From: Acidobacteriaceae bacterium
Lineage (GTDB): Bacteria > Acidobacteriota > Terriglobia > Bryobacterales > Bryobacteraceae
NCBI GenBank assembly: GCA_019240475.1
Contig: JAFAYI010000031.1
Coordinates: 434,001-498,000 of the forward strand
Reading direction: 5' to 3'
DNA length: 64,000 nt
Numbering within the stretch: position 1 is the first letter of the stretch; each line of letters begins with the position of its first letter. Shown here piece after piece: positions 7,048-16,331 of this stretch. Under the pieces are notes generated by a model, which ran no database searches, was not told the DNA's origin, and was given only the letters and a program-made list of their open reading frames with translations. Made by a program: the position numbers and the translations under genes.

Positions 7048-8190
7048 TCACGCCGTCTTCTCCACTGTCACGCCCACCTGGTCGATAGCGTTGTACAGAT
7101 AGCCCGACGGGTTCCACGTTGCCGCGATCGGCTGCACATTGCCTGCCGAATCCGTCGCCCGCGAAAGGATCGTGAAATATCCCACCTGCGGAGGGGTCCA
7201 CTCCAGGCGCCACAGCCTCCACGCAAACGGCAGGTTCTTCTCCGAAAGCCGCGCATCCTTCCACCGCCGCCCTCCGTCGCACGAAACTTCCACCCGCTCG
7301 ACCCTCTGCTCGCCCGCCCACGCGATCCCCTGTAGCGTTGCTTCCGCCAAACCTATCCGCTCTCCTTCGCTCGGGCTCGTGATGTACGATTTCACGGGCA
7401 TCGCTTCGATAATCTCTAAATCCGCTGGATTCGCCGCCGCGCCCGGCGGCCCGGGATGCTTCGGAAACCGATATGCCGGGTTCATAAAGAAGCCCGCGTC
7501 CGCCTCGTTCGCCACCTCGAAGCTCGTCACCCACTTGACCCAGCTCGTGCCATCCCACCCCGGCGTCACCAGCCGAGCCGGCCCTCCATGCAGTTCGGGC
7601 AGCGGTTCCCCATTCATCTTTAACGCCACCAGCGTCGCCGGATGCATCGCTTTTTCCATTCGCAGCGACCGTATAAAATCCGGCGTCTTCGCCACGCCCA
7701 CATCCGCTCCGTTCACCGTCACCCACGGCGCATTCCCATCCGCGCCCGCCAGTTTCAAAACATCGCTCAATCGCGGCCCTATCCACTCCGCGTTCCCGAT
7801 CGCCCCGCGGCCCCACTGAATACCTGGCACTCGCGGCCTGAAGAATCCACGGGCGTTTCCTGTGCACTCGAGCGTGGCCGCCACCGTGTATTGGGGCAGC
7901 CTCTCAAGTTCCGCAATGCTCAGCGTCGTTTCTTTATTCACTCTCCCGCCGAGCGCCACCCGATGCGAATCTCGATTCGTCCGGGGCCGCGGCAGATGCT
8001 GCCGCACGAAGAAGACATCGTTCGGCGTCAGCCAGGTGTTCAGATACTCAACCGGAGTCTCCAAATCCTCAGGCCGATCGTTGTGGACCAGCATCCCCCG
8101 CTTACCCGGAATCGTCACCGCTTCTTGCGCCCCGGCCAGTATCGGCAGAGCCATCGTCGATGCAATCCATTCACGCCTCGAAATTCCCAT
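7048..8190 (-). CDS. Molybdopterin-dependent sulfite oxidase/dehydrogenase (SorA-like)
   Basis: The protein has about 380 aa and a Tat-like leader, MGISRREWIASTMALPILAG. The molybdenum-ligating cysteine sits in AATLECTGNARG and pterin-binding residues in LHGGPARLVTPGWDG. The C-terminal half is the immunoglobulin-like Mo-co dimerisation domain (VERVEVSCDGGRRW, WTPPQVGYFTI). It oxidises sulfite, or a related substrate, in the periplasm and passes electrons to the cytochrome encoded next. ATG 8190 is preferred over the upstream TTG because it places the twin arginine near the N-terminus. Confidence 0.88.
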   Translation of the reverse strand: MGISRREWIASTMALPILAGAQEAVTIPGKRGMLVHNDRPEDLETPVEYLNTWLTPNDVFFVRQHLPRPRTNRDSHRVALGGRVNKETTLSIAELERLPQYTVAATLECTGNARGFFRPRVPGIQWGRGAIGNAEWIGPRLSDVLKLAGADGNAPWVTVNGADVGVAKTPDFIRSLRMEKAMHPATLVALKMNGEPLPELHGGPARLVTPGWDGTSWVKWVTSFEVANEADAGFFMNPAYRFPKHPGPPGAAANPADLEIIEAMPVKSYITSPSEGERIGLAEATLQGIAWAGEQRVERVEVSCDGGRRWKDARLSEKNLPFAWRLWRLEWTPPQVGYFTILSRATDSAGNVQPIAATWNPSGYLYNAIDQVGVTVEKTA

Positions 8191-8263
8191 TCTTAGAAGC
8201 TTACCCAATACCAACGCTTCCAAGCGCCGTGAACATGTGTTTAATTGAACGAGAGTAAAACCA

Positions 8264-8432
8264 ATGCCTGATCCAAAACAGCAGATCCATAGGTTTGTGC
8301 AAGAGCTTTGGAACGAACGCCGGTTAGAGGTGGCGGACGCGATCTTCGCCGAGGATTGCGTGACCCATCAGTTGTATTCGGGCGCTCCCCCCGTTTCCAC
8401 GACACGGCGGAATTACTGGAAGACTTCTTGCG
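8264..8432 (+). pseudogene. N-terminal fragment of a SnoaL-like cyclase/ester hydrolase
   Basis: ATG 8264 begins MPDPKQQIHRFVQELWNERR, then AEDCVTHQLYSG, a good match to the first 45 residues of SnoaL-like polyketide cyclase-fold proteins (normally about 130-150 aa). After about residue 55 the frame becomes antisense to the glycosyltransferase gene and family similarity is lost. The gene has lost its 3' two thirds, probably through the rearrangement that brought the glycosyltransferase here. Confidence 0.6.
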
Positions 8433-9323
8433 TCAACGAGGCGGTTGCTGACTTATTGGGTGCTCCGACATGTATGCGTTCTCCTGTTCTTCCACCCTCA
8501 GCAGAAAGCGTTCGGCCTCGGGATAGCCCGGGCGGAGTTTGAGAGCTTGCTCGAAATCCGTCCTCGCGCGCCTTATGTCGCGCTGGTGCAAGAAGTGATA
8601 CAAACCCACAAACAGATGAGCCTTCGGATCGAGCGGCCTCATAACAGCGACGCGTTCGGCGATTTCGCACGCTTCGTCGAACATTCCTAGCTGGTGGTAT
8701 TCGGCAGCCAGAAAGTCAAGCCGCGAGTGGTCGTCCGGGTCGGCTGCGATCTCCTCTTTCAGGATTTCTATGTACCAACGGTTCTTGCGCCGCCGTGCGT
8801 CGGCGTCCGAGGAGAAGTCGTGATCGATGCGAACGCCAGTCTTCTGCAGCCCTCCGCCGCCCGCAAGGATAGAAGCGTCTATCGTCTCATGCACGCGGCC
8901 GCGGTAGCGATAATCCGGCCGGTTTGGAAAGAGCCGCACAACATAATCCCGCGTCGCCGCCTCTGTGCTCGACGAATGGTTGTGGCGTTCGAGCAGGTAT
9001 CCTTCATTCCGGTCAAGCGCTACAAGCTGCCGGAGGGTTCGGGCGCTTCCCCCATCCAACGTCTCGTCGGCGTCCAGCACCAGTATCCATTTCTGCCGCG
9101 CGCGCGCCAGGCCGAGATTCCGGGCGGCTGCGAAATCAGGTCTTGTGAAGTCGAACGGGATGATCTCCGCGCCGTGCTCCGCGGCAATCCGTGGAGTCGG
9201 ATCCGTCGATCCGGTATCCACGACAATGAGCTCGCCCGCCAGCCCTCGCACCGAATCGAGGCATCGCGCGATGCAGCGCTCTTCGTTCTTCACCACCATG
9301 CAGAGGCTGAAGGCGCTGGCCAT
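8433..9323 (-). CDS. Family 2 glycosyltransferase with C-terminal TPR repeats
   Basis: The GT-A domain spans about residues 1-190: FSLCMVVKNEERCIARCLDS, IVVDTGSTDPT, and the metal-binding LDADET. This is the SunS/WaaE-like GT2 subgroup. Residues 200-290 carry helical repeats (HSRLDFLAAEYHQLGMFDEA, PKAHLFVGLYHFLHQRDIRR) typical of TPRs. It probably glycosylates a surface glycan or a protein. ATG 9323 gives a start right at the GT fold; the annotated frame extends 23 codons further upstream without support. Confidence 0.82.
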   Translation of the reverse strand: MASAFSLCMVVKNEERCIARCLDSVRGLAGELIVVDTGSTDPTPRIAAEHGAEIIPFDFTRPDFAAARNLGLARARQKWILVLDADETLDGGSARTLRQLVALDRNEGYLLERHNHSSSTEAATRDYVVRLFPNRPDYRYRGRVHETIDASILAGGGGLQKTGVRIDHDFSSDADARRRKNRWYIEILKEEIAADPDDHSRLDFLAAEYHQLGMFDEACEIAERVAVMRPLDPKAHLFVGLYHFLHQRDIRRARTDFEQALKLRPGYPEAERFLLRVEEQENAYMSEHPISQQPPR

Positions 9324-9454
9324 GCGGATACATAGGTAAGTGGGAGCGCGCCATGCGAAGTCTCGCCGTCCCAGTGACCAGCGGTCCGTCATGTGCTTAC
9401 TCTATCCGCGGCTGCTCTTCCGGATAACGGCTACCATGGGCTTAGAGGTCATTT

Positions 9455-10636
9455 ATGCACCCAGACAAGCTTCGAAATCCGACCCGGCGCGAGATCTTCG
9501 CCGCGGCGGGGGCGATTGGCGCGGCAGCGCTCGGGTCCGGAACAATCGCCAAGGCGGAGGCGCCGGCGAGCACGGTCGCCGTTGCGCGCTGCAAGTCATA
9601 CGGTGCTTTCACGCCCAGCCTGGCGGCGGCCTTCGACCAAATGGGCGGCATCGGCGGCCTGGTTCGCGGCAAGACCGTCGCGCTTAAAGTCAACCTGACC
9701 GGCAATCCGAAAAATTTTCCGCTCACTCCCGATCTGCCATACCGCACCAACGGCCAGACGATTGCGTCTGTCGTTTACCTGTTACACCGGGCCGGCGCCC
9801 GGCGCGTGCGAATTATCGAAAGCTTTTTCCCGGCCGAACAGGACCTGGCGCTCTGGGCGCGCTATGGCATCGACGTGAACGCCATCAACAATATTGGCGT
9901 TCCGGTCGAGTGGGAAAACGTGCAGAACCTGGGCAAGTACAAGCAATATGCGCGCCTCAAAGTGCCGTGGGGCGGCTACATGTATCCGGCCTATCACCTG
10001 AATCGCGCGTTCACCGAGTGCGATGCCTACGCCTCTCTTTCTAAGTTGAAGAACCACTGGATCGGCGGCGTGACCATGTCGATGAAGAACAACTTCGGCG
10101 ACACGCCATGCTCGCTCTACGGAGGCGATTGCGGTCCGAGCGGGAATGAACGCCCAACTTCGGAGCGCGGGCCCGTGCTGCACGCAGGAACGGGCAGGCC
10201 TCCGGCCGGCGTCGATTCGGAGTTGCATCCGGATTCCCCGCGCGAGCCGGGTTACCGCGTGCCGCGCGTGACGGTAGATCAGGTGGGAATCAGGCCCATC
10301 GACCTGGCGATTGTGGACGGCGTCGAAACCGTTCGCGGCGGCGAAGGTCCCTGGCTGCAGGGCCTCGAACGCATGACCCCGGGCCTCATTCTGACCGGGC
10401 GCAATCCGGTTTGCGTGGACGCGGTGGGCATGGCCATGATGAGCTACAACCCGCGAGCGGACCGGGGGGCGCCGCCCTTCATTCGCGGCGACAACATGTT
10501 GAAGCTCGCCGAAGCGGTGGGAATTGGCACAACGGATCTCAATCGGATCGAGGTCGTCGGCACGAGCATTCCAGACGCCCGCATAAATTTCGGACCGGGT
10601 CCGGTGGGCAAGACCATGGCCGAGCTGCGAGCGTAG
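9455..10636 (+). CDS. DUF362 domain protein, Tat-exported
   Basis: The 393-aa product has a Tat-type leader (RRE at residues 11-13, then a hydrophobic alanine-rich stretch). The DUF362 core follows: VALKVNLTGNP, HRAGARRVRIIESF, then SLSKLKNHWIGGVTMSMKNN and LGTDLNRIEVVGTSI-type endings. DUF362 proteins are often iron-sulfur or deaminase-related, but no ferredoxin cysteines are present here. Its function is unknown and it is probably periplasmic. Confidence 0.8.
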   Translation: MHPDKLRNPTRREIFAAAGAIGAAALGSGTIAKAEAPASTVAVARCKSYGAFTPSLAAAFDQMGGIGGLVRGKTVALKVNLTGNPKNFPLTPDLPYRTNGQTIASVVYLLHRAGARRVRIIESFFPAEQDLALWARYGIDVNAINNIGVPVEWENVQNLGKYKQYARLKVPWGGYMYPAYHLNRAFTECDAYASLSKLKNHWIGGVTMSMKNNFGDTPCSLYGGDCGPSGNERPTSERGPVLHAGTGRPPAGVDSELHPDSPREPGYRVPRVTVDQVGIRPIDLAIVDGVETVRGGEGPWLQGLERMTPGLILTGRNPVCVDAVGMAMMSYNPRADRGAPPFIRGDNMLKLAEAVGIGTTDLNRIEVVGTSIPDARINFGPGPVGKTMAELRA

Positions 10637-10692
10637 CGCGGCGCCGTCCCATCGCAATACGGCAAGCGGCCCCGTCCGCCGCGCCGGCGAGC

Positions 10693-12018
10693 CTACTGGT
10701 TTATCACCGTCCCATCCGGACGCCGCACCACGCCCCACCCGCCGTTCAATCGTTTCCCATCTCCACGTTCGGAAAACCCGAACGGGTACTTGGCCGCCGC
10801 GGCGGCATTGATCTCTACTCCCCATCCCGGCTTTTCATTGGCATAAGCGTAGCCGTCCTTCATGACCGGGTACCCATCGAACACTTCCTGGATTCGCTCG
10901 TTCGGGGCCGTCCACTCCTGAATGCCGAAATTCGGACAAGCCACATCCAGCGTCACGTTTGCGCAGTGTCCGACCGGGGAAACATCGCCCGGGCCATGCC
11001 AGGCTGTTCTCACCTGGAACGCTTCGGCCATGGCCGCCATCTTCCAGCACGGCGTCAACCCGCCGGCTTGCGTAACGTGCACCCGAATATAGTCGATCAG
11101 GCTCTCGCGGATCAGCATGTTCCACTCGTGCGGATTGTTGAACAACTCGCCCATCGCCAACGGCGTGGCGCATTGGGCCCGGATCTGACGGAAGTAGTCG
11201 ATGTTCTCCGGCGACAGCGCATCTTCCATAAAGAACAATTTGAACTGCTCCAGGTCCTTGGCGAACTGCACGGCGAGCCGCGGCGGCACGCGCTCATGAA
11301 CGTCGTGCAGCAAATAAACCTCGCCGCCGAGTTCCTTGCGCGCCGCCTCGAACAACTGCAGCGTCCGCCTCACGTAGGCATCCGGATCGAACACCGGGTC
11401 TTGTTGCGCCGCGTCGTCGCCGCTTTTCTTCTGGCCCGGCGCCCCGTACGCCGCCATTCCGGGAACGCCTACCTGCAGCCGCACTGCCCGGACGCCGCCG
11501 GCCATAAGCTTGCGAGCTTCGTCGAGCGTTTCGGAAATTTCGCGCCCCGCCGCATGCGAATAGATCATCGCCCCGCGGCGGCACTTGCCCCCCAACAATT
11601 CGTAGACGGGCATTCCCGCCTGACGGCCTTTGATGTCCCAAAGCGCCTGATCGATGCCGCTGATCGCGTTGTTGAGAACCGGTCCGTTGCGCCAATACGA
11701 TGAGTTGTACATCGCATTCCAGAGATCCTCGATTGCATCGGCCGGCCTGCCTGTGACCAGCGGCTTGAGATACCGGTTTACCGCCTCCACCACCAAATCG
11801 GCGCGCTGTGTAAAGGTTGCGCAGCCATACCCGTAGAGTCCGTCCTGATCGGTCTGCACCTTGACGATGACCAGGCGCACTCCCGCCGGTTCAGTCGGGA
11901 TCACCGAAACGTCCTTGATTTTGGGAACCGCCGCTGCTCGCAGCGCCGTCCCGGGCAACAACGGCGCGGCCGCAAGCGCCAGCAGATCGCGGCGCCGCAC
12001 TCCTGTTTTCATTTGCAC
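10693..12018 (-). CDS. Enolase-superfamily dehydratase (mannonate dehydratase/RspA-like), Tat-exported
   Basis: The leader VRRRDLLALAAAPLLPG contains a twin-arginine motif. The mandelate-racemase/muconate lactonizing fold follows, with LWDIKGRQAGMPVYELLGGK, the HDVHER loop, FFMEDALSPEN and AWHGPGDVSPVGH. HDVHER and WHGPGD are typical of the D-mannonate dehydratase (ManD) group. It would dehydrate an acid sugar, unusually in the periplasm if the Tat signal is used. The next gene on this strand is the multicopper oxidase, 20 bp upstream. Confidence 0.82.
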   Translation of the reverse strand: MQMKTGVRRRDLLALAAAPLLPGTALRAAAVPKIKDVSVIPTEPAGVRLVIVKVQTDQDGLYGYGCATFTQRADLVVEAVNRYLKPLVTGRPADAIEDLWNAMYNSSYWRNGPVLNNAISGIDQALWDIKGRQAGMPVYELLGGKCRRGAMIYSHAAGREISETLDEARKLMAGGVRAVRLQVGVPGMAAYGAPGQKKSGDDAAQQDPVFDPDAYVRRTLQLFEAARKELGGEVYLLHDVHERVPPRLAVQFAKDLEQFKLFFMEDALSPENIDYFRQIRAQCATPLAMGELFNNPHEWNMLIRESLIDYIRVHVTQAGGLTPCWKMAAMAEAFQVRTAWHGPGDVSPVGHCANVTLDVACPNFGIQEWTAPNERIQEVFDGYPVMKDGYAYANEKPGWGVEINAAAAAKYPFGFSERGDGKRLNGGWGVVRRPDGTVINQ

Positions 12019-12038
12019 ACTCGCTCCGAAAACAGATT

Positions 12039-13613
12039 CTATCCAGCCGATTCCGGCTTTGCCGACTGCGGTGTTCCCGGCAGGACATCGTAAGGCCGCA
12101 TCATTTCGTTGTCCTCATGCTCCAGGATGTGGCAATGCCACACATAGCGCCCCGTGTAATGCTCGAACTTAACGATAATTCGAGTCACCGCTCCGGGCGT
12201 CGCTTTCACCGTATCTTTCCAGCCCGCTTCGTTCGGCTCCGGCGGAAACGCCTCCCCCACATACCGGATCTTCTTACTGAGCAGATACTCCGTTACATCG
12301 AATGGCCGCCGGTCCAGAATCTGGAATCGCACCAGGTGTAAGTGAATGGGGTGGGCGTCGTCGGTCAAGTTAATTAACGACCAGATCTCTGTTGTATTTA
12401 CCACCGGATTTTCTGTTACCGGATCGCGCCATCGCTTCCCGTTGAGTAAGTGCGTCATCGGCTCGGCTAACACATCATCGTATTCTTCGAGCGTCATCTC
12501 CCGGGCCCGCGCCGCGCTCGCTTCGGGGGGTCGCTCGATGGCGGCCAGCGTCGCCGGCACACCGCCCCTTTCGCTTTGTACCGTCTTTCCTACCCGAAAT
12601 TGCATGACGTCGTAAACTTCGTTCCTCAGCACTACCTGAGCACCCTGCGCCGGCCCAAAATCGATCAGCAGATCCGCGCGCTCTCCCGGCGCAATCGCCA
12701 GTCGCTTCAACTCCACGGGCGCGGCCAGCAGCCCCTGATCCGTCCCGATCTGCCAGAAACTCTGTCCATTCGCAAGCGACAGCCGGAAAAAGCGCGCATT
12801 CGATGCATTTAACAATCGAAACCGATACAGGCGCGCTTCTACTTCCAGATATGGCAGCAGCTTGCCATTTACTAAGATCGAATTTCCGAAAAACTCGGGC
12901 ACCCACGGCGCCTTCGCCCATTGGGACGCCGGATAATACAACTGCCCATCCGGTTCCAGGAATCGATCGAATATCGCAAGCGGTATCTCGAATTCGCCGC
13001 GAGGAAGCCCCAACGCATCCTCCGCCGCGTCCCGCACCACATATAGCCCAAACAATCCCGCGTAATTATTGAGCCGCGTGATTCCCATTGCGTGGTCGTG
13101 ATACCAAAGCAGCGCGGCCTCCTGCCGATTCGGATAATCGGCCGACTGGGATCGCCCCGGCGCATACCAATTCTCCGGATAACCATCGCTTGCCGGCGGC
13201 ACGCGGCCGCCGTGCAGATGGACTATCGCCCGGACCTCCGGCTTGTCCGCCTCCGCGCCCATCAAGTTGTGATCGATCGGGAGAAAATGCCGAGCGGGCA
13301 GTTCGTTTGCCCACTCCACCGTGACTGCCTCGCCGCTCCGCGCTTCAATGGTCGGCCCCGGCACGCTCTGCCCAAACGCCCAAAACCGCGTGGGCGGCAC
13401 ATCCCGATGGACCTTTTGCTCAATGTCCCGCATCGCCAGCCTGTAGCGGCCTCCGCTACTCCGCGCTAGCGGCGGAATCGGCAGCGCGTCCACAAACGGC
13501 GCGAGCGTTTCAGGATCGAGCAGCTTCGGCGCCATCCGCGGCCGCGGCCTGTCGCCCATCCGCATCGCGCCTGTACTTACTGCCGCAGTCGCCAAGAACT
13601 CTCGCCGTGTAAT
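12039..13613 (-). CDS. Multicopper oxidase (CotA/bilirubin-oxidase type), Tat-exported, ATT start
   Basis: All four copper motifs are present: HLHGG, WYHDHAMG, HPIHLH and HCHILEHEDNEMM, the last giving type 1, 2 and 3 ligands with an axial methionine. The frame continues upstream of the first conventional start (TTG 13595) to encode ITRREFLATAAVS, a Tat motif. The only reasonable start is ATT at 13613, six bases after a perfect AGGAGG (13620-13625). It probably oxidises phenols, bilirubin-like compounds or metals in the periplasm. Length is about 524 aa. Confidence 0.88.
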   Translation of the reverse strand: MTRREFLATAAVSTGAMRMGDRPRPRMAPKLLDPETLAPFVDALPIPPLARSSGGRYRLAMRDIEQKVHRDVPPTRFWAFGQSVPGPTIEARSGEAVTVEWANELPARHFLPIDHNLMGAEADKPEVRAIVHLHGGRVPPASDGYPENWYAPGRSQSADYPNRQEAALLWYHDHAMGITRLNNYAGLFGLYVVRDAAEDALGLPRGEFEIPLAIFDRFLEPDGQLYYPASQWAKAPWVPEFFGNSILVNGKLLPYLEVEARLYRFRLLNASNARFFRLSLANGQSFWQIGTDQGLLAAPVELKRLAIAPGERADLLIDFGPAQGAQVVLRNEVYDVMQFRVGKTVQSERGGVPATLAAIERPPEASAARAREMTLEEYDDVLAEPMTHLLNGKRWRDPVTENPVVNTTEIWSLINLTDDAHPIHLHLVRFQILDRRPFDVTEYLLSKKIRYVGEAFPPEPNEAGWKDTVKATPGAVTRIIVKFEHYTGRYVWHCHILEHEDNEMMRPYDVLPGTPQSAKPESAG

Positions 13614-13636
13614 TTCCCGCCTCCTAAATACAAAAT

Positions 13637-13660
13637 GAGCGGAGGAGTTATCCTCCGCTC
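13637..13660 (-). terminator. Terminator of the phosphoesterase gene
   Basis: A 10-bp perfect stem, GAGCGGAGGA (13637-13646) with TCCTCCGCTC (13651-13660), has a four-base loop and is followed on the minus strand by CATTTTGTATTT. It separates the phosphoesterase from the multicopper oxidase gene on the same strand. Confidence 0.75.
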
Positions 13661-13684
13661 GCCAACTTAGTAACTGACCGCGGT

Positions 13685-15295
13685 CTAGTACCAGTCCACC
13701 ACTTCGCCCGAGGACTCGGACAAGATCAAGCGCCCATGCGGTTCTCTATCGAAATCGAACATGGAGTCTATCGAGTTCCCAATCGCGTCGTACGATCCCT
13801 GCCCAATCCGCTCGCCGCCGAGCCAGTTGTCTTCGATGAAGTGAATGATCGAACTCTGGTCGGTCAGCCGGTGATCCACGAAGTTCTTCCGCGCGAATGG
13901 CGAAATCACGAGCAGCGGAGTCCGCATTCCGTAGCCGCAGCGCCCCTGCGCATGCGCCGTCGCCGGATTCACTCCCGGCAGCGCCAGCGAGCCGTTGCCG
14001 CAAACACCCGGCCCGTTCAACGCATCTTGCGTCGTCGCGGACCCGTTCACGATAGGCCCCATCTGGTGGTCGTACCAGCCATCGGAGTCGTCATAGGCGA
14101 TCACTACCGCCGTATGTTCCCAGTCGTCGCAATACTGCTGTAGGTAGTTAATCACCTTCACGACGAACGCCTGCTCATCCAACGGATCCGAATAACCCGG
14201 GTGCGCGTCTTCGAAGGCGGGCGGCTTGATGAAGGAAACCGCGGGCAGTTCTCCCCTGCGCACTGCGTTGAAGAAATCCGCCACATCGTATTGATGGTTG
14301 GCCTGATCCTGCTTGCCGATCATGTCGGGCGAACTTGGCGGCAAATGCTTCGGGTTGCGCGTGGAGGCATAATACTGGAACGGCTGGTGGTGCGGCACGT
14401 AGTCGGCGGTCGCCGGCACGATCGACGAAGAAGAGTTCCGGTTGCAACCGGTCGACCCATTCACATTCGTGATCTTCAAGTTGAATCCGCCCGCAAACCA
14501 TCCCCATGTCACGCCCGCCGCGTTCAAGAGGTCGCCGATGTTTTTGCCGCCCATTTCCGCCTGGTAGCGTGTCGAGGATGAGCACGCATCGTCGAGCGGG
14601 TCCGCATCGCCCACCAGCGTCAATCCGCCGTTGCCATCGGGCACGACATCGGAGCTTGGCCCGTTCGCCGAAGCAATCACTCCATTCGTCTGCCCGGAAA
14701 CCAGGTTCAGCGCGCCCGGCGTTGAAGGCCCGAAATTCGAGTTGTACGAATTGTCGTTCAGCGCAAAATGCTGCGCATAATTCCACATCGCGGTGACGGT
14801 GTTGCCGTCGTAATAACCCATCACCAGACCTGGCGTCGCGACCACGGGGGGCGCTCCGCTCGGCGGGGGCCCGGCCGCGCCCGTCTTCACAGGAAACAGA
14901 TCCAGCAGCCCGCCATCGAAGGCCGCCTGCTCCGGCCCGTAGGCGTGATTCTGGTCCGCAGTCAGCGCCTGCGAACGGTCCAGCCGGAAGGGATTCGCCG
15001 CTCCGACCCCATTGGCAGCATTCAGATTCGGATTTCTGGTCAACAGAGCCGGCGTGTATCCGTTCACGGTCGGCGTGTCCCACCGCGCATGAAACTGCGG
15101 CTCGTTTGGTGGATTCGCGGCATGCGGGTACATGCCGAAGTAATGATCGAACGAAATGTTCTCATTGAAGATCACCACAATGTGGCGAATCGGCGTAACG
15201 GGCGTGCCGCTGCCTTGGGCATTCGCCGCTTGCGGCAGCATCGCCTGGCTCGCCACCAGCAGACTACTCAGCGAGATGGATAGAAATCCGCGCAT
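13685..15295 (-). CDS. Secreted phosphoesterase (acid phosphatase/phospholipase C family)
   Basis: A 536-aa product with a Sec signal peptide ending near PQAANAQG. The phosphoesterase signature HIVVIFNENISFDHYFGMYP follows, and the metal-site segment YDDSDGWYDHQMGP and CGYGMRTPLLVISPFAR close the fold. Members include AcpA acid phosphatases and bacterial phospholipases C. It is likely to release phosphate from organic esters outside the cytoplasm. Several Asn/Gly/Ser-rich stretches (residues 150-290) form loops longer than usual. Confidence 0.85.
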   Translation of the reverse strand: MRGFLSISLSSLLVASQAMLPQAANAQGSGTPVTPIRHIVVIFNENISFDHYFGMYPHAANPPNEPQFHARWDTPTVNGYTPALLTRNPNLNAANGVGAANPFRLDRSQALTADQNHAYGPEQAAFDGGLLDLFPVKTGAAGPPPSGAPPVVATPGLVMGYYDGNTVTAMWNYAQHFALNDNSYNSNFGPSTPGALNLVSGQTNGVIASANGPSSDVVPDGNGGLTLVGDADPLDDACSSSTRYQAEMGGKNIGDLLNAAGVTWGWFAGGFNLKITNVNGSTGCNRNSSSSIVPATADYVPHHQPFQYYASTRNPKHLPPSSPDMIGKQDQANHQYDVADFFNAVRRGELPAVSFIKPPAFEDAHPGYSDPLDEQAFVVKVINYLQQYCDDWEHTAVVIAYDDSDGWYDHQMGPIVNGSATTQDALNGPGVCGNGSLALPGVNPATAHAQGRCGYGMRTPLLVISPFARKNFVDHRLTDQSSIIHFIEDNWLGGERIGQGSYDAIGNSIDSMFDFDREPHGRLILSESSGEVVDWY

Positions 15296-15398
15296 TCATC
15301 CTCCAGAGGCTAGACTAGAGGGGCCGCGTTACATCTTTATGAAGCCGGCACATTCCGCGAACCAAGCTAGTACCGTATTCCGCAAAGGGCGCGCCGCG

Positions 15399-16097
15399 TC
15401 AGGCGGCTGTTTGGGTATCTTCGCCGGCGTTTGCTTCGGCCCATTCGGCGAAGAGATCGGGTTCAAGCTCGATGGCGCGGACTTCCACTTCCGCCATTGA
15501 AAATTCGAACCCATTTTGATCGGGCTCCCAAAGTTCGTGGCGGTCTTCGTGAACGGCGGCGATGTATTGGCGGGCGGCTTCATCGAGTAGCGACTTTCGC
15601 CCCGTGCGCTCGTGACGGCGGCGGGATTCCTGAAGGGCGCGCAGGGCGGCAGAGTCTTTTTCGCGCTGGCGTCGGAGGCGAGATTCCTGGATAGAAAGGT
15701 TGTTGAGCTGGCGCTGGTAGGCAAGGAAGACTTTGGCTTCGATGAGATGCTTGCGGGATTCGGACGCTTCGGCGGGGAACTCGTTTGCGAATTCGAGGCG
15801 GCCGAGGGCGTAAATGCCGAATTCGAGGGCGGGGATGCGGAGCAAGCGCCATTCGGTGTCGGCGAGCGATTGGACGAGATTGCTTTCTTGATCGCCGAGG
15901 GGCTGGAGGCGGTTGAAGAAGCCTTGGACGTGAGCCTCGTAAGCGGCGGCGTCGTCGCCGGGGAGCAGGACGGTGCGGCCGGTGAGACCGGTTTTGACGG
16001 CGTTGAGTGAGGACGTGGCCTTGCCTTCGGGCGAAGTGGGGCCGGTAGAGAATTGAGCGTTCTTCTGATTGGCTGCGATCTGGGCGGGCGTGGGCAT
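15399..16097 (-). CDS. Lineage-specific protein starting MPTPAQIAANQ
   Basis: The 232-aa product starts at ATG 16097 with AGGAG seven bases upstream. Its N-terminus (MPTPAQIAANQKNAQFSTGP, then TSPEGKATSSLNAVKTGLTG) is a motif I associate with a multi-copy acidobacterial family of unknown function. Residues 100-170 are strongly helical and charged (EKDSAALRALQESRRRHERT), suggesting a coiled coil. The C-terminus is acidic. No enzyme motif is seen. The conserved STGP-TPEGK element also occurs in many mobile-element-associated hypotheticals. Confidence 0.65.
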   Translation of the reverse strand: MPTPAQIAANQKNAQFSTGPTSPEGKATSSLNAVKTGLTGRTVLLPGDDAAAYEAHVQGFFNRLQPLGDQESNLVQSLADTEWRLLRIPALEFGIYALGRLEFANEFPAEASESRKHLIEAKVFLAYQRQLNNLSIQESRLRRQREKDSAALRALQESRRRHERTGRKSLLDEAARQYIAAVHEDRHELWEPDQNGFEFSMAEVEVRAIELEPDLFAEWAEANAGEDTQTAA

Positions 16098-16331
16098 GTG
16101 ACGGCTCCTAGATATAGAAGGGCCCACGTTGCAGCGACGCGGTTGTATGGCGGGACGCGCGAAGCTGACGTGAGCCTGACGGAAGGTAGCACGGCGAGAG
16201 GCAGAAACGAATTCCGAGATTGTGGAAAAAGCGAGTAAGTGGGTGGAAGGTGAGTTAGATAGAGATATTTTGATGAGTTGTGAACGGATGGAGGCGCCCG
16301 GCGGAGGCGGCTATAGAATGTTCGACGTAAG

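Noticed and set aside
9782..10825. Long minus-strand ORF of 347 codons
   Set aside because: Antisense shadow of the DUF362 gene; low-complexity His/Arg/Ala composition and no motif.
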